Assembly (NCBI GenBank): GCA_026225475.1
Contig: JAMFSU010000152.1
Coordinates: forward strand, 61,468 to 125,467
Source: Duganella sp.
GTDB taxonomy: Bacteria > Pseudomonadota > Gammaproteobacteria > Burkholderiales > Burkholderiaceae_D
Length of the DNA: 64,000 bases
Direction: 5' to 3'
The notes under the pieces are model-generated. The model had not been told where the DNA came from. It did no database searches and saw only the letters and a list, made by a program, of their open reading frames with translations. The position numbers were made by a program, and so were the translations under genes. Of the stretch, positions 1-11,584 are shown one piece after another (position 1 is the first letter of the stretch; each line of letters begins with the position of its first letter).

Positions 1-1139
1 ATGAAGAACGCAGCGAAACGCGGCATCTTGTTGACCACACCGCCGTACTGGGCGATTTCACGGGTATGCATACGGTCGTACAGCACGCCGATTGACATGA
101 ACATCGCGCCCGACACAAAGCCGTGCGAAATCATCTGGGCAATCGCGCCCTGCACTGCCATGTCGTTGAACATGAAGAAGCCCAGCGTGACGAAGCCCAT
201 GTGGGCAATCGACGAATACGCCACCAGTTTTTTCATATCTTGCTGCACCAGTGCAACCAGACCAATATAGATCACCGCCACCAGTGACAAGGTAATCATG
301 AAACCGGATAACGCATGGCTGGCGTCAGGCAGGATAGGCAGCGAGAAGCGCAGGAAACCGTAAGCACCCAGCTTCAGCATGATCGCCGCCAGCACGATAG
401 AACCGCCAGTAGGAGCTTCGACGTGGGCATCCGGCAACCAGGTATGCACTGGCCACATTGGCACCTTGACCGCAAATGCCATCAGGAAGGCGAAGAACAG
501 TAATTCCTGCTCAAACATCGTCAATGGCAATTGATGCCAGGTCGGGATGTCGAAGCTGCCGCCCGAGGACAGGAACAGATAGATCAGCGCGATCAGCATC
601 AGCAGCGAACCGAGCAAGGTGTACAGGAAGAACTTGAACGCGGCATAGACGCGATTGGTACCACCCCAGACACCCACGATGATGAACATCGGGATCAGCG
701 TCGCTTCAAAGAACACGTAGAACAACATGCCGTCGAGCGCCGAGAACACGCCGTTCATCAGACCCGACAGAATCAGGAACGCACCCATGTACTGACCAAC
801 GCGCTTCTGGATCACTTGCCAGCCGGCCAGCACCACGATCACAGTGATGAAGGCAGTCAGCGGAATGAACCACAGCGAGATGCCGTCAATACCCAGGAAG
901 TAATTGATGTTGAATCGATCGATCCAGGGTGTCTTTTCGACAAACTGGAAACCGTGTGCCGCAGCATCGAAATGCTGAATCAGCGGAAAGGTCACTGCCA
1001 GGCTGATCAGCGCGCCAATGAGCGCAAGCCAGCGTGCAATGGATGGATTTTCGTCGCGACCGACTGCCAGCACGAGCGCACCGAATGCGATCGGACACCA
1101 AATCGCAAGGCTCAGGAGAGGAAAAGTTGACTGCATCAT
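1..1139 (-). CDS. nuoM: NADH-quinone oxidoreductase subunit M (partial, 3' end outside window)
   Basis: Membrane-arm, antiporter-like subunit of proton-pumping complex I. Reading the minus strand from an ATG at 1139 gives a start MMQSTFPLLS and a continuous frame to the window edge. The conserved segment KKLVAYSSIAHMGFVTLG lies near positions 180-235, and is the typical lysine-bearing discontinuous helix region of NuoM. The gene follows nuoL by 20 bases, as the usual nuo order predicts. The first two codons are both ATG, so the start could be 1139 or 1136; no strong ribosome binding site is visible. The C-terminal part and nuoN should lie beyond position 1. Confidence 0.95.
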   Translation of the reverse strand, partial: MMQSTFPLLSLAIWCPIAFGALVLAVGRDENPSIARWLALIGALISLAVTFPLIQHFDAAAHGFQFVEKTPWIDRFNINYFLGIDGISLWFIPLTAFITVIVVLAGWQVIQKRVGQYMGAFLILSGLMNGVFSALDGMLFYVFFEATLIPMFIIVGVWGGTNRVYAAFKFFLYTLLGSLLMLIALIYLFLSSGGSFDIPTWHQLPLTMFEQELLFFAFLMAFAVKVPMWPVHTWLPDAHVEAPTGGSIVLAAIMLKLGAYGFLRFSLPILPDASHALSGFMITLSLVAVIYIGLVALVQQDMKKLVAYSSIAHMGFVTLGFFMFNDMAVQGAIAQMISHGFVSGAMFMSIGVLYDRMHTREIAQYGGVVNKMPRFAAFF

Positions 1140-1159
1140 GGTTGATATTTACTTTTATC

Positions 1160-3259
1160 TTATTTGGCAAACGGATACGGCATGAACCAAACCAGGAAAC
1201 CCAGTACCCCGATAATCATTACGAAAGCGTAATGGTAGATGTAGCCGGACTGCCACAGGCGTGTGAGTTTGGAGAACCAGTTGACGACCTTGGCGCTGCC
1301 GTTGACGATCAGGCCGTCAATCAGCGCCTTGTCACCCACTGCCCACAAACCGCCACCGATCATACGTGCGCCACCGGCAAACACGACTTCATTGAACTTG
1401 TCCAGGTAGTACTTGTTGTCCAGCAAGGTATAGATCGCGCTGAACTTCTGCTTGATCCAGGCCGGTACGCGTGGATTGACCATGTAGAAGTAATACGCGA
1501 CGACTACACCTGAAATGGCCAGCCACAATGGTGCCGAGGTCAGAGAATGAATTGCCATGGCGAGCGGGCCGTGGAATTCCTCAGCCAACTCTGCGACGGC
1601 CTTGTGGTTTTCGCCGACAAAAATCACGTTCTTGAAGAAGTCGCCGAACACCATTGGCGAAATCGCCAGGAAACCAATGATCACCGATGGAATCGCCAGC
1701 AGGATCAGCGGCAGTGTCACCACCAGTGATGATTCATGCGGCTTCTGTCCTGGTGCCAGACCATGGTGTTCGTGCTCGTCATGATCATCATGGGCATGCT
1801 CGTCGTGACCATGGACATGATCGTCATGCACACCATGGGCCGCAACCGGTGCGTGGTGATCGTCATGGGCGTGTGCCTTGCCGAAACGCTCTTCGCCATG
1901 GAACACCATGAAGTACATACGGAACGAGTAGAACGCAGTCACGAACACGCTGGCCAGCACGGCAAAGTAGGCAAAGCCGGAGCCCGGCAGATGCGAGGCT
2001 GCGGCCGCTTCGATGATGCTGTCCTTCGAATAGAAACCGGAGAAGAACGGCGTACCGATCAGTGCCAGCGAACCCAGCAGCGATGTGATCCAGGTAATCG
2101 GCATGTACTTGCGCAGACCGCCCATATTGCGCATGTCTTGATCATGGTGCATGCCGATGATGACCGAACCGGCACCAAGGAACAGCAAGGCTTTGAAGAA
2201 TGCGTGCGTCATCAGGTGGAACACAGCGACCGAATAGGCCGAGGAACCCAGTGCGACCGTCATGTAACCGAGCTGCGACAGTGTCGAATAGGCCACCACG
2301 CGCTTGATGTCAGTCTGCATGGTGCCGAGGAAGCCCATGAACAGCGCCGTAATGGCACCGATGACCAGGATGACCGACAAGGCGGTGTCCGATAATTCAA
2401 ACAGCGGCGACATGCGCGAAACCATGAAAATACCAGCGGTCACCATGGTGGCCGCGTGAATCAGCGCTGAAATCGGGGTCGGGCCTTCCATCGAATCTGG
2501 CAGCCAGACGTGCAATGGGAACTGTGCCGACTTGCCCATGGCGCCGACAAACAGGCAGATACATGCCACCGTCAACAGCATCCAGTCAGTACCAGGCAAG
2601 GTCAGTTGCGCCAGTTCTCCGCGCTTGGCAAACACTTCACCGTAGTTCATAGAACCGGCATACGCCAGCAACAGACCAATGCCGAGGATGAAGCCGAAGT
2701 CACCGACACGATTGACCAGAAAGGCCTTCATGTTGGCTTTGATTGCAGTCGGACGGGTGTACCAGAAACCGATCAGCAGATACGACACCAGGCCCACGGC
2801 TTCCCAACCGAAGAACAGTTGCAGGAAGTTGTTGCTCATGACCAGCATCAGCATCGAGAACGTGAACAGCGAGATGTACGCGAAGAAGCGGTTGTAGCCT
2901 TCGTCATCTTTCATGTAGCCGATGGTGTAGATATGCACCATCAGCGACACGAAGGTCACCACGCACATCATCATCGCCGTCAGGCTGTCAACTAGGAAGC
3001 CAACTTCCAGTTTGAGGCCAGCCACCGTCATCCAGGTGTATAGCGTGCCGTTGTAGGTGGCGCCATCGAGCACCGCCAGCAACGTCATGAACGAAATGAT
3101 ACCCGCGATCAGCACGCCCAGTATGGTAGCTGTGTGCGATACCTTGCGGCCGACCACGTTGCCAAAGAATTTCGTGCCGAGCAGACCTGCAATTGCAGAA
3201 CCTGCCAACGGCGCCAGTGGTACGGCTAACAGAAGATGTGGGTTAAGTTGCCCCGCCAT
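1160..3259 (-). CDS. nuoL: NADH-quinone oxidoreductase subunit L with a His-rich loop
   Basis: Distal proton-pumping antiporter-like subunit of complex I, 699 residues with many membrane helices and a C-terminal lateral helix. Typical segments include FFGWEAVGLVSYLLIGFW and the pump-region stretch GPTPISALIHAATMVTAG. It is longer than the E. coli protein (about 613 residues), partly because of an insert at about residues 461-507 that carries 15 histidines and 11 acidic residues. The insert sits in a loop before the last antiporter-type helices. The gene lies between nuoK and nuoM, 133 bases after nuoK. Identity is certain; the role of the insert is not known to me. Confidence 0.98.
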   Translation of the reverse strand: MAGQLNPHLLLAVPLAPLAGSAIAGLLGTKFFGNVVGRKVSHTATILGVLIAGIISFMTLLAVLDGATYNGTLYTWMTVAGLKLEVGFLVDSLTAMMMCVVTFVSLMVHIYTIGYMKDDEGYNRFFAYISLFTFSMLMLVMSNNFLQLFFGWEAVGLVSYLLIGFWYTRPTAIKANMKAFLVNRVGDFGFILGIGLLLAYAGSMNYGEVFAKRGELAQLTLPGTDWMLLTVACICLFVGAMGKSAQFPLHVWLPDSMEGPTPISALIHAATMVTAGIFMVSRMSPLFELSDTALSVILVIGAITALFMGFLGTMQTDIKRVVAYSTLSQLGYMTVALGSSAYSVAVFHLMTHAFFKALLFLGAGSVIIGMHHDQDMRNMGGLRKYMPITWITSLLGSLALIGTPFFSGFYSKDSIIEAAAASHLPGSGFAYFAVLASVFVTAFYSFRMYFMVFHGEERFGKAHAHDDHHAPVAAHGVHDDHVHGHDEHAHDDHDEHEHHGLAPGQKPHESSLVVTLPLILLAIPSVIIGFLAISPMVFGDFFKNVIFVGENHKAVAELAEEFHGPLAMAIHSLTSAPLWLAISGVVVAYYFYMVNPRVPAWIKQKFSAIYTLLDNKYYLDKFNEVVFAGGARMIGGGLWAVGDKALIDGLIVNGSAKVVNWFSKLTRLWQSGYIYHYAFVMIIGVLGFLVWFMPYPFAK
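1739..1879 (-). other. His/Asp-rich insert coding segment inside nuoL
   Basis: This stretch encodes about 47 residues of NuoL in which histidine alternates with aspartate, glutamate and alanine, for example HVHGHDEHAHDDHDEHEHH. Such composition is typical of metal-binding loops of transporters and metallochaperones. In DNA it is a degenerate array of cat, gat and cac codons, seen on the plus strand as repeated atg/gtg/atc triplets. It breaks an otherwise hydrophobic protein between two membrane segments. Confidence 0.85.
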
Positions 3260-3392
3260 GATGAACCTTATCGCTATTTGGGTCCTGTTTCCATCCGTCT
3301 GTGCTCAGCACGGATGTTGCAGAACGCCCATCTTTGAATGAAATTTAAATGCTATCCAAATGCAGCGAATGCACTGCATCTTATCCTGCGTT

Positions 3393-3701
3393 TTATCCCT
3401 TGAGCGTATCCAGATCTTCGACGTTGATGGTATCCAGATTGCGGAACAACACCACCAGAATGCCCAGACCGATCGCGGATTCAGCTGCCGCCACGGTCAA
3501 GATGAAGAAGACAAAGATCTGTCCTGCCGCATCACCCAGATAATGCGAAAAAGCAATGAAATTCATGTTCACCGCCAGCAACATCAATTCGATTGCCATC
3601 AGCAATACGATGACGTTCTTGCGGTTGAGAAAAATACCAACGATCGAGATCGCGAACAGGATCGCGCCAAGAATCAGGTAGTGTGAGAGCGAAAGTGTCA
3701 T
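3393..3701 (-). CDS. nuoK: NADH-quinone oxidoreductase subunit K
   Basis: Small membrane subunit of complex I, 102 residues with three predicted helices, as usual for NuoK. The two functionally important acidic residues of the family fit the glutamates in [11 protein letters not shown] and in the [11 protein letters not shown] segment. The gene follows nuoJ by 15 bases. A 133-base gap with no gene separates it from nuoL. Length and sequence match the family throughout. Confidence 0.97.
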   Translation of the reverse strand: MTLSLSHYLILGAILFAISIVGIFLNRKNVIVLLMAIELMLLAVNMNFIAFSHYLGDAAGQIFVFFILTVAAAESAIGLGILVVLFRNLDTINVEDLDTLKG

Positions 3702-3716
3702 GATAGCGGCCGCTCC

Positions 3717-4358
3717 TTAAGCTTTTGGTTCTGGGGTTGGTGCATCGAGCACGTCACCGCCATTGTTTCGGGTCGATTCAGATTTCATCTTAACCAGACG
3801 CACGCGATCAGTACTCTTGATCTTGACTGCGGCACCCGGCGAAAAATACTTGCTGTCCTTGCGACGGCGCAGGGTCAGCGATACCGCTGCCACAATCGCC
3901 ACCAGCAGAATCACGGCGGCAATTTCAAAGCCGTACACGTATTCGGTGTAAATCAGCATCCCCAGCGCCTTGGTCGTACCGATGGTATCGGCAACAGCCG
4001 GTGCCTCTGGCGTCCAGTTGGCCCGCAACAATACGCTCGCCATTTCCAAGACGATCACGACGCCGATGGTAGCTGCCAAGGGAAAGTAACCCCAGAAGCC
4101 CTGACGCATTTTGTCCAGATTGATGTCCAGCATCATCACCACGAACAGGAACAGCACCATCACCGCGCCGACATAGACCAACACCAGCACGATAGCGAGA
4201 AACTCGGCCTTGAGCAGCATCCATATGCCCGCTGCCGAAAAGAACGACAACACAAGGAACAGGGCCGCATGCACCGGATTGCGGGCAGTAATGACGCGTA
4301 AGGCGGCGAGCACAAGGATCACCGAGAACGCATAGAACAAGACAGTTTTAAATTCCAT
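3717..4358 (-). CDS. nuoJ: NADH-quinone oxidoreductase subunit J
   Basis: Membrane subunit of complex I next to NuoK, 213 residues with five predicted helices followed by a basic and polar C-terminal tail of about 55 residues that starts near RRRKDSKYF. I chose the ATG at 4358 (MEFKTVLFYAF). An in-frame TTG two codons upstream would add two residues. No strong ribosome binding site precedes either start. The gene sits in standard order between nuoI and nuoK. Confidence 0.95.
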   Translation of the reverse strand: MEFKTVLFYAFSVILVLAALRVITARNPVHAALFLVLSFFSAAGIWMLLKAEFLAIVLVLVYVGAVMVLFLFVVMMLDINLDKMRQGFWGYFPLAATIGVVIVLEMASVLLRANWTPEAPAVADTIGTTKALGMLIYTEYVYGFEIAAVILLVAIVAAVSLTLRRRKDSKYFSPGAAVKIKSTDRVRLVKMKSESTRNNGGDVLDAPTPEPKA

Positions 4359-4453
4359 AATCAACCAAATTTGGCTAAACCAGCATCAGATCATTCGATC
4401 GCCAACCAGCATGCAAGAGCGAACCACTGCAAGCCGGCCAGCTTCAATTTCCA

Positions 4454-4942
4454 TCAACGATATGCAGCATCTGCGGTACGCGCAGCAGCAATCTCATTTT
4501 CGTAACGATCACCCACGGCGAGCAACATTTCCTTGGTGTAGTACAGATCGCCGCGCTTTTCACCGTGGTATTCCAGGATGTGCGTTTCGACAATCGAATC
4601 GACCGGGCAGGATTCTTCGCAGAAACCACAGAAAATGCACTTGGTCAGATCAATGTCGTAGCGCGTAGTACGGCGCGAACCGTCTTCACGCTGTTCCGAC
4701 TCGATCGTGATGGCCATGGCCGGACACACGGCCTCACACAGTTTGCAGGCGATGCAACGCTCTTCCCCGTTCGGGTAGCGGCGCAACGCATGCAGACCAC
4801 GGAAACGCGGCGACTGCGGCGTCTTTTCTTCCGGGAACCGCAACGTGATCTTGCGCGCGAACAGATAGCGTCCGGTCAGCGCCAAGCCCTTGAACAGCTC
4901 TCTGAGCATTAGGCTGCCCAGAAAATCTTTAATAGCTTCCAT
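4454..4942 (-). CDS. nuoI: NADH-quinone oxidoreductase subunit I
   Basis: Peripheral-arm ferredoxin-like subunit that carries clusters N6a and N6b and passes electrons toward NuoB. The 162-residue product has two complete 4Fe-4S motifs, [12 protein letters not shown] and [12 protein letters not shown]. The start [10 protein letters not shown] at 4942 is preceded by an AAGGTGG-type ribosome binding site. A longer in-frame reading to 5014 adds a segment that is not family-like and runs into the end of nuoH, so I reject it. Confidence 0.97.
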   Translation of the reverse strand: MEAIKDFLGSLMLRELFKGLALTGRYLFARKITLRFPEEKTPQSPRFRGLHALRRYPNGEERCIACKLCEAVCPAMAITIESEQREDGSRRTTRYDIDLTKCIFCGFCEESCPVDSIVETHILEYHGEKRGDLYYTKEMLLAVGDRYENEIAAARTADAAYR

Positions 4943-4973
4943 GCTTATTCCACCTTTTTCTTTACTTCTGAAT

Positions 4974-6053
4974 TTATTGCCATATGTTCCAAGGGGTATG
5001 CATCCAGGTCGCAACGACCACCAGATACACCAGAGTCAATGGAATAAACACCTTCCAGCCCAGACGCATGATCTGGTCATAACGATAACGCGGGAACGAA
5101 GCACGGACCCAGACAAACACCGAGATGATGAAGAACGTCTTGGCACCGAGCCAGATCCAGCCTGGAATGAAGTCCAGGAACTGCACTGGCGCAGCCCAGC
5201 CGCCCAGGAACAGTAATACGGTCAGGATGGAAACAAGCCACATGCTGGCGTATTCTGCCAGGAAGAACATCGCGAACGACATGCCCGAGTATTCGATCAT
5301 GTGACCGGCAACGATTTCCGATTCGCCCTCAACTACGTCAAACGGATGGCGGTTGGTTTCGGCAATGCCGGAGACCAGGTAAATCACAAAAATCGGCAAC
5401 AGCGACAGCCAGTTCCAGGACAGGAAAGCCAGGCCGTGCGAAGCGAAGAAACCCTTGCCCTGGCCCGTGACGATATCGGTCATATTGAGGCTGCCCGACA
5501 CCATCAGCACGATCACCAGACAGAAACCCATCGAGATTTCGTAGGAAATCATCTGTGCCGAGGCGCGCATCGCACCAAGGAACGCGTACTTGGAGTTGGA
5601 AGCCCAGCCGGCGATGATGACGCCGTAGACTTCCAGCGAAGTGATCGCCATGATGTACAGCAAACCGGCATTGATGTTGGCCAGCACGGTTTCCGGACCG
5701 AACGGAATCACTGCCCAAGCAGCCAGCGCCGGCATGATCGTCATGACCGGTGCAATGAAGAACAGCACTTTGCTGGCACGGGTCGGTGCAATGACTTCCT
5801 TGAGAATCAATTTCAAGGCATCGGCAATTGGCTGCAACAGACCTGCCGGACCAACCCGGTTGGGGCCCATACGAATGTGCATCCAGGCAATCAGCTTACG
5901 TTCCCAGAGGGTCATGTAAGCAACCGCGCCCATCAGCGGCAACACGATGATGATGATCTTGAGCAGCGTCCACACCAGCGTCCAGACATACGGCCAGGCC
6001 GTTCCCAGGTAGTTAGGGCCAACTGCATTGATATTGGCAATCAGTTGATCCAT
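4974..6053 (-). CDS. nuoH: NADH-quinone oxidoreductase subunit H
   Basis: Membrane subunit that forms the quinone-binding chamber with NuoB and NuoD; 359 residues with about eight helices. Family segments visible are [19 protein letters not shown] and [19 protein letters not shown]. Its ATG overlaps the stop codon of nuoG (TAATG), which implies translational coupling. Length and motifs are normal for betaproteobacteria. Confidence 0.98.
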   Translation of the reverse strand: MDQLIANINAVGPNYLGTAWPYVWTLVWTLLKIIIIVLPLMGAVAYMTLWERKLIAWMHIRMGPNRVGPAGLLQPIADALKLILKEVIAPTRASKVLFFIAPVMTIMPALAAWAVIPFGPETVLANINAGLLYIMAITSLEVYGVIIAGWASNSKYAFLGAMRASAQMISYEISMGFCLVIVLMVSGSLNMTDIVTGQGKGFFASHGLAFLSWNWLSLLPIFVIYLVSGIAETNRHPFDVVEGESEIVAGHMIEYSGMSFAMFFLAEYASMWLVSILTVLLFLGGWAAPVQFLDFIPGWIWLGAKTFFIISVFVWVRASFPRYRYDQIMRLGWKVFIPLTLVYLVVVATWMHTPWNIWQ

Positions 6054-8377
6054 TACGCTTTCTCCACCACGATTGCGCCGAACATGCTGCCAAGAGCAGC
6101 GGTGCTGGCATGTGCTGCGGCCACACGGACCACATTTTCTGGCAATGACTTATCGATATCGGCGGTCAGCAGTGCGCTGCCCTGCCCTTGCTTGACGTTG
6201 ACGCGATCGCCAGCGAAGATGCCGAGTTTTTGCGACAACGCCGTCGACAACCAGGCTTTGGGTGCCTGACCATCGAGCGTTTGCAGCAGCGCAGGCGAAC
6301 GGCGTGCGATGGCATCGGCAAAATGGATAGGCACATCGGCCAGACGTTCTAGACCGCCGCTTGCAGCCGTACCAGCCTGCGGTACCAGCTTGGCGATATT
6401 GTTCAAACGCGCTGCCAGGTCAGTTTCACTGCCGATGACTTCGGCGCGGATCGCTTCCGAGGTTTCGTAGTCGAAATTGCTCAGACCCAGCAAGTTACCC
6501 AAGACGCGTAACACCTTCCAGGCTGGACGTGCATCGCCGAGCGGCTTGACGGTGCCGTTGAAGCTTTGCGCACGGCCTTCGGCATTGACGAAGGTACCGG
6601 AAGTTTCGGTGAACGGTGCAATCGGCAGCAACACGTCGGCGTAATCGGCGCCGTGCTTATATGCCGACATGACGACGACCATTTCAGCCTGCTTCAGTGC
6701 GGCGATGGACGCTTGTGGATCATGACTATCGAGTTCTGGTTCGGCGTTGAGCAAGATATAAGCCTTGCGCGGCTGTGCGAACGCTTGTGCAGCATTCAAG
6801 CCATCCTTACCCGGAATCGCATTGGCCAGGTAACCGCCGACCGCGTTGCCGCCTTCAGTCAGATAGCCGAGCTTGGCGCCGGTTTGTTCTGCAATCCATT
6901 GCGCTGCAGCGTGCAATTGCGAGGCTTGCGGATGTTGCGCGGCAGCGTTACCGAGCAAGACTGCCTTGGATTCGCCCGACAGCAGGCTGGCCGCAGTTTG
7001 CTTGGCTTCGGCGCTGGCTTGCACCTGCTCGAAACCGGCTGGTGCGGCAACGCCCTTGGCTTGCGCCACAGCGACAAGTACTTCGCCCAATGCTGCCAGC
7101 CACGCCGACGGTGCTGCGATGATCTTGTTGGCCACTGGCATCAGCAGATTGTCATCGGCTGCATGCAAGACGCTCAGTTTGGCACCGCTCTTGACCGCTT
7201 GACGCAAACGCGCTGCCAGCAACGGATGATCCTTGCGCAGGAACGAGCCGATGATGAAGGCGCGATTGAGTTGACCAAATTCAACGATTGACATGCCCAA
7301 CCATGGCACGACCTGATGGTCCAGCGCAAAGTCGGACTGACGCAGGCGGAAGTCGATGTTTTCGGAACCGATGCCGCGTACCATTTTTTGCAGCAACGAC
7401 AATTCTTCCAGTGTCGAATACGGTGTCGCCAGCGCAGCGATGGATGCCGCGCCGTGTTCGTGACGGACATTGCGCAAGCCATGGGCGACGTATTCGAGCG
7501 CCACTTGCCATTCGACTTCCTGCCACTTGCCGTCTTGCTTCAACATTGGCTTGGTCAGACGCTCTTCGCTGTCCAGCGCTTCGTAGGCAAAACGGTCCTT
7601 GTCGGAAATCCAGCATTCGTTGACGTCGTCGTTTTCCAACGGCAGCACGCGCATGACCTTGCCACCCTTGACCTGAACGATCAAATTGGCACCAATGCTG
7701 TCATGTGGGCTGACCGACTTGCGACGCGACAATTCCCAGGTACGCGCAGCGTAACGGAACGGCTTCGAAGTCAGTGCGCCAACCGGGCACAGATCGATCA
7801 TGTTGCCCGACAATTCGGAATTGACGGTATTGCCAACAAACGTGGTGATTTCGGAATGCTCGCCGCGACCCAGCATGCCCAGTTCCATCACGCCAGCCAC
7901 TTCCTGGCCGAAACGCACGCAACGGGTGCAGTGGATGCAACGGTTCATTTCCTTCATGGAGATCAGCGGACCGACATCCTTGGGAGCAACCACACGTTTT
8001 TCTTCGGTGTAACGCGAAGTGGAACCACCGTAACCAACTGCCAGATCCTGCAATTGGCATTCGCCGCCCTGATCGCAGATTGGGCAATCGAGCGGGTGGT
8101 TGATCAACAGGAATTCCATCACGCCTTTTTGCGCCTTGACTGCCTTCTCATTGGCAGTGCGCACGATCATGCCGGCCGAGACCGGCGTGGCGCAGGCCGG
8201 CAAAGGCTTCGGCGCCTTTTCGACGTCGACCAGACACATACGGCAGTTGGCCGCGATGGATAATTTTTTGTGGTAGCAAAAATGCGGAATGTAAGTGCCA
8301 ACCTTGTTGGCAGCATCCATGACCATGCTGCCTTCTTGCACTTCAACTTTTTTGCCGTCTATTTCGATTTCAACCAT
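6053..8377 (-). CDS. nuoG: NADH-quinone oxidoreductase subunit G
   Basis: Largest peripheral-arm subunit of complex I, 774 residues. The N-terminus is a 2Fe-2S ferredoxin domain with cysteines 34, 45, 48 and 62. A His/Cys 4Fe-4S segment and the cysteine group [13 protein letters not shown] follow. The remainder is a molybdopterin-oxidoreductase-like domain that does not bind the cofactor in complex I. The C-terminal half is alanine-rich and divergent from E. coli, as expected for this lineage. It is separated from nuoF by 92 bases and overlaps nuoH by one base. Confidence 0.97.
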   Translation of the reverse strand: MVEIEIDGKKVEVQEGSMVMDAANKVGTYIPHFCYHKKLSIAANCRMCLVDVEKAPKPLPACATPVSAGMIVRTANEKAVKAQKGVMEFLLINHPLDCPICDQGGECQLQDLAVGYGGSTSRYTEEKRVVAPKDVGPLISMKEMNRCIHCTRCVRFGQEVAGVMELGMLGRGEHSEITTFVGNTVNSELSGNMIDLCPVGALTSKPFRYAARTWELSRRKSVSPHDSIGANLIVQVKGGKVMRVLPLENDDVNECWISDKDRFAYEALDSEERLTKPMLKQDGKWQEVEWQVALEYVAHGLRNVRHEHGAASIAALATPYSTLEELSLLQKMVRGIGSENIDFRLRQSDFALDHQVVPWLGMSIVEFGQLNRAFIIGSFLRKDHPLLAARLRQAVKSGAKLSVLHAADDNLLMPVANKIIAAPSAWLAALGEVLVAVAQAKGVAAPAGFEQVQASAEAKQTAASLLSGESKAVLLGNAAAQHPQASQLHAAAQWIAEQTGAKLGYLTEGGNAVGGYLANAIPGKDGLNAAQAFAQPRKAYILLNAEPELDSHDPQASIAALKQAEMVVVMSAYKHGADYADVLLPIAPFTETSGTFVNAEGRAQSFNGTVKPLGDARPAWKVLRVLGNLLGLSNFDYETSEAIRAEVIGSETDLAARLNNIAKLVPQAGTAASGGLERLADVPIHFADAIARRSPALLQTLDGQAPKAWLSTALSQKLGIFAGDRVNVKQGQGSALLTADIDKSLPENVVRVAAAHASTAALGSMFGAIVVEKA

Positions 8378-8469
8378 GGCTTTTTGCCCAAGCTAAGTAT
8401 TCTTATGACCCTGATGACATGCGGACTGCCCTGCTCCACGACTGCCTTGCTGCGCTGCGCGACGCCGAC

Positions 8470-9765
8470 TTACATGTAAGCCGGCACCAGGCAATGCTTG
8501 TGTTCGATGTGATATTCGAACTCTTCACGGTAATTCTTGATGAAAGCACGTACCGGCATTGCCGCTGCATCACCGAGCGCGCAAATCGTGCGGCCCTGGA
8601 TGTTGTCGGCCACCGAGTTCAACACGTCAAGATCTTCCAGTTTGCCGTGACCGTTTTCAATGCGCTCGACCATGCGATACATCCAGCCAGTGCCTTCACG
8701 GCATGGCGTACATTGGCCGCAGGATTCTTCAAAGTAAAAGTAAGCCAGGCGCAATAGCGACTTAACCATGCAACGGGTTTCATCCATCACGATCACCGCG
8801 CCAGAACCCAGCATCGAGCCAGCCTTGGCGATAGCATCGTAATCCATCGTGGTATCCATCATCTGCTCGCCACGTACAACCGGCGCCGACGAACCACCAG
8901 GAATCACGGCTTTGATCTTCTTGCCGCCGCGCATGCCGCCGGCCAGTTCCAGCAAGGTCGAGAATGGCGTGCCGAGCGGAATTTCGTAGTTACCAGGACG
9001 CTCAACGTCGCCCGAAATCGAGAAGATCTTGGTGCCGCCGTTGTTCGGCTTGCCCAGTGCTGCATAAGCCTCGCCACCCATCTTGAAGATGAACGGCACC
9101 GCAGCAAAGGTTTCAGTGTTGTTGATGGTCGTCGGCTTGCCGTACAGACCAAAGCTGGCCGGGAACGGTGGTTTGAAGCGCGGCTGCCCCTTCTTGCCTT
9201 CGAGCGACTCCAGCAAGGCAGTTTCTTCGCCGCAGATATAGGCGCCATAACCATGATGACCGTGCAACTGGAAGGTGAAATTGGTGCCGAGGATGTTGTC
9301 GCCGAGGAAACCAGCAGCGCGCGCCTCTTCCAGTGCTTCTTCGAAACGCAGATAGGTGTCGAAGATTTCGCCGTGAATATAGTTGTAGCCGACAGTAATA
9401 CCCATCGCGTAACCGCCGATGATCATGCCTTCGATCAGCGCGTGCGGATTGTAGCGAATGATGTCGCGATCCTTGAACGTGCCTGGTTCGCCTTCGTCGC
9501 TATTGCAGACAAGATATTTCTGACCGGGGAACTGACGCGGCATGAAGCTCCACTTCAGACCTGTCGGAAAACCGGCACCGCCGCGACCGCGCAGACCCGA
9601 GGTCTTGAGTTCGGCGATCACTTGTTCCGGCGTGATGTTGTCGCTCAGGATACGCTTGAGCGAGGCATAACCGCCGCGCTTGACGTAATCTTCCAGGTGC
9701 CAGTTCTGGCCATCCAGGTCCGCCAGGATCAGCGGGTTGATATGACGATCGTGCAGACAGGTCAT
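8470..9765 (-). CDS. nuoF: NADH-quinone oxidoreductase subunit F
   Basis: NADH-binding FMN subunit, site of NADH oxidation; 431 residues. Visible are the glycine-rich nucleotide motif [15 protein letters not shown], the FMN region with [11 protein letters not shown], and the N3 cluster motif [13 protein letters not shown]. The start [11 protein letters not shown] at 9765 has a GGAGGA ribosome binding site and overlaps the nuoE stop (ATGA). A longer in-frame extension to 9819 lies inside nuoE and is not credible. Confidence 0.97.
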   Translation of the reverse strand: MTCLHDRHINPLILADLDGQNWHLEDYVKRGGYASLKRILSDNITPEQVIAELKTSGLRGRGGAGFPTGLKWSFMPRQFPGQKYLVCNSDEGEPGTFKDRDIIRYNPHALIEGMIIGGYAMGITVGYNYIHGEIFDTYLRFEEALEEARAAGFLGDNILGTNFTFQLHGHHGYGAYICGEETALLESLEGKKGQPRFKPPFPASFGLYGKPTTINNTETFAAVPFIFKMGGEAYAALGKPNNGGTKIFSISGDVERPGNYEIPLGTPFSTLLELAGGMRGGKKIKAVIPGGSSAPVVRGEQMMDTTMDYDAIAKAGSMLGSGAVIVMDETRCMVKSLLRLAYFYFEESCGQCTPCREGTGWMYRMVERIENGHGKLEDLDVLNSVADNIQGRTICALGDAAAMPVRAFIKNYREEFEYHIEHKHCLVPAYM

Positions 9766-10253
9766 TTTTTTAGTTCCTCCAGCAGCGTGTCGATCTTGTC
9801 GTTCGACATCCAGCTGCACATACGCTTGTTATTGACCAGCAAAACCGGAGCATCACCACAGGCACCCATGCACTCACCTTCGACGATGGTGAACTGACCA
9901 TCTGCGGTGGTTTCCTTGTAGCTGACCCCAAGCTTGTGCTTGAGATGGTGCGCAGCGCGTTCACCGCCCGACAGCAGGCACGGCAGATTGGTGCAGACCG
10001 TGATCTTGTGCTTGCCTTGCGGCGTGGTGTTGTACATGTTGTAGAACGTGGCCACTTCCTGCACTGCCACCGCAGGCATGCCAATGTAATCGGCAATTTC
10101 CTGTTGCAGCTCAGCCGGCAGCCAGCCATGTTCATCCTGCGCAATCGCCAGTGCGGACATGACCGCAGACTGACGTTGATCAGCAGGATATTTCGCGAGT
10201 TCGCGATCGATTTTCTTAAGAGCGTCTTGACTTAACAGCATATCGTTGGCCAT
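9762..10253 (-). CDS. nuoE: NADH-quinone oxidoreductase subunit E
   Basis: Thioredoxin-fold 2Fe-2S subunit (cluster N1a) of complex I, 163 residues. Cysteine ligands appear in the pairs CTNLPC and CMGACG. It overlaps nuoF by four bases (ATGA). Starts at residue 1 (10253) and at [10 protein letters not shown], four codons later, are both possible, since neither has a clear ribosome binding site. It stands between nuoD and nuoF in the standard order. Confidence 0.96.
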   Translation of the reverse strand: MANDMLLSQDALKKIDRELAKYPADQRQSAVMSALAIAQDEHGWLPAELQQEIADYIGMPAVAVQEVATFYNMYNTTPQGKHKITVCTNLPCLLSGGERAAHHLKHKLGVSYKETTADGQFTIVEGECMGACGDAPVLLVNNKRMCSWMSNDKIDTLLEELKK

Positions 10254-10330
10254 CCGTGCGCATGATCTGCGCGGGTTTATCGGACATTCCCCAGAACCTA
10301 ATGGGTTTTCAAAAACATCCAGTGACCGCG

Positions 10331-11584
10331 TTAGCGGTCGATTTCACCAAACACAATGTCTTGCGTACCGATGATCGTTACTGCATCGGCAATCATGTGA
10401 CCCTTAGCCATCTCGTTGAGACTTTGCAGATGGGCAAAACCTGGCGCACGAATCTTCATGCGATAAGGTTTATTGGCCCCATCCGAGACGAGATAGATGC
10501 CGAATTCACCCTTCGGATGTTCAATGGAAGCATATGCTTCGCCCGGCGGCACGTGGAAGCCTTCGGTGAACAGTTTGAAATGGTGAATCAGGTCTTCCAT
10601 GTTGGACTTCATGTCCACACGTGGCGGCGGTGCAATTTTGTGATTATTGATAATGACCGGGCCTGGATTGTTACGCAGCCATTCGACGCATTGCTTGATG
10701 ATGCGGTTCGATTGGCGCATTTCTTCCACGCGAACCAGATAGCGGTCATAACTGTCACCGTTCTTGCCGACTGGAATATCGAAATCGAGCAAGTCATAAA
10801 CTTCATACGGCTGCTTCTTGCGCAAATCCCACTCGACGCCCGAACCACGCAGCATTGGGCCGGTAAAGCCCATGGCCATGGCGCGCTCAGGAGAAACCAC
10901 GCCAATACCGACCAAACGCTGTTTCCAGATACGATTGTCGGTCAACAAGGTTTCGTATTCATCGACATAGTGCGGGAAGCGATTGGTAAATGCTTCGATG
11001 AAGTCCAACAAGGAGCCTTGCCGGGTTTCATTGAGCTGCGCCACCGATTTGGCGTTACGCACGATCGAGGTCTTGTATTGCGGCATCACATCCGGCAGAT
11101 CGCGATAGACGCCGCCCGGACGGTAATAGGCAGCATGCATGCGTGCGCCCGACACCGCCTCGTAGCAATCCATCAGATCTTCGCGTTCGCGGAAGGCATA
11201 CAGCATCACGCCCATCGCGCCGACGTCGAGACCATGTGCGCCGATCCACATCAAGTGGTTCAGCAAACGCGTGATTTCGTCGAACATGACACGGATGTAT
11301 TGCGCGCGCAGCGGCACCTCAACGCCCAGAAGCTTCTCGATGGCCATCACGTAGGCGTGCTCATTGCACATCATCGAGACATAATCGAGACGGTCCATGT
11401 ATGGCACCGACTGCAGGTAGGTTTTTTGCTCGGCCAGCTTTTCTGTTGCACGATGCAACAGGCCGATATGCGGATCGGCGCGCTGTATGACTTCGCCATC
11501 GAGTTCCAGCACCAGACGCAACACACCGTGTGCGGCTGGATGTTGAGGACCGAAGTTCAACGTGTAATTCTTGATCTCAGCCAT
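10331..11584 (-). CDS. nuoD: NADH-quinone oxidoreductase subunit D
   Basis: Peripheral-arm 49-kDa-type subunit that forms the quinone site with NuoB; 417 residues. Characteristic segments are [15 protein letters not shown] near the N-terminus, with the quinone-site histidine, and the hydrogenase-like ending IVFGEIDR. NuoC and NuoD are separate proteins here, unlike the fused NuoCD of E. coli. Its ATG overlaps the nuoC stop (TAATG). Confidence 0.98.
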   Translation of the reverse strand: MAEIKNYTLNFGPQHPAAHGVLRLVLELDGEVIQRADPHIGLLHRATEKLAEQKTYLQSVPYMDRLDYVSMMCNEHAYVMAIEKLLGVEVPLRAQYIRVMFDEITRLLNHLMWIGAHGLDVGAMGVMLYAFREREDLMDCYEAVSGARMHAAYYRPGGVYRDLPDVMPQYKTSIVRNAKSVAQLNETRQGSLLDFIEAFTNRFPHYVDEYETLLTDNRIWKQRLVGIGVVSPERAMAMGFTGPMLRGSGVEWDLRKKQPYEVYDLLDFDIPVGKNGDSYDRYLVRVEEMRQSNRIIKQCVEWLRNNPGPVIINNHKIAPPPRVDMKSNMEDLIHHFKLFTEGFHVPPGEAYASIEHPKGEFGIYLVSDGANKPYRMKIRAPGFAHLQSLNEMAKGHMIADAVTIIGTQDIVFGEIDR

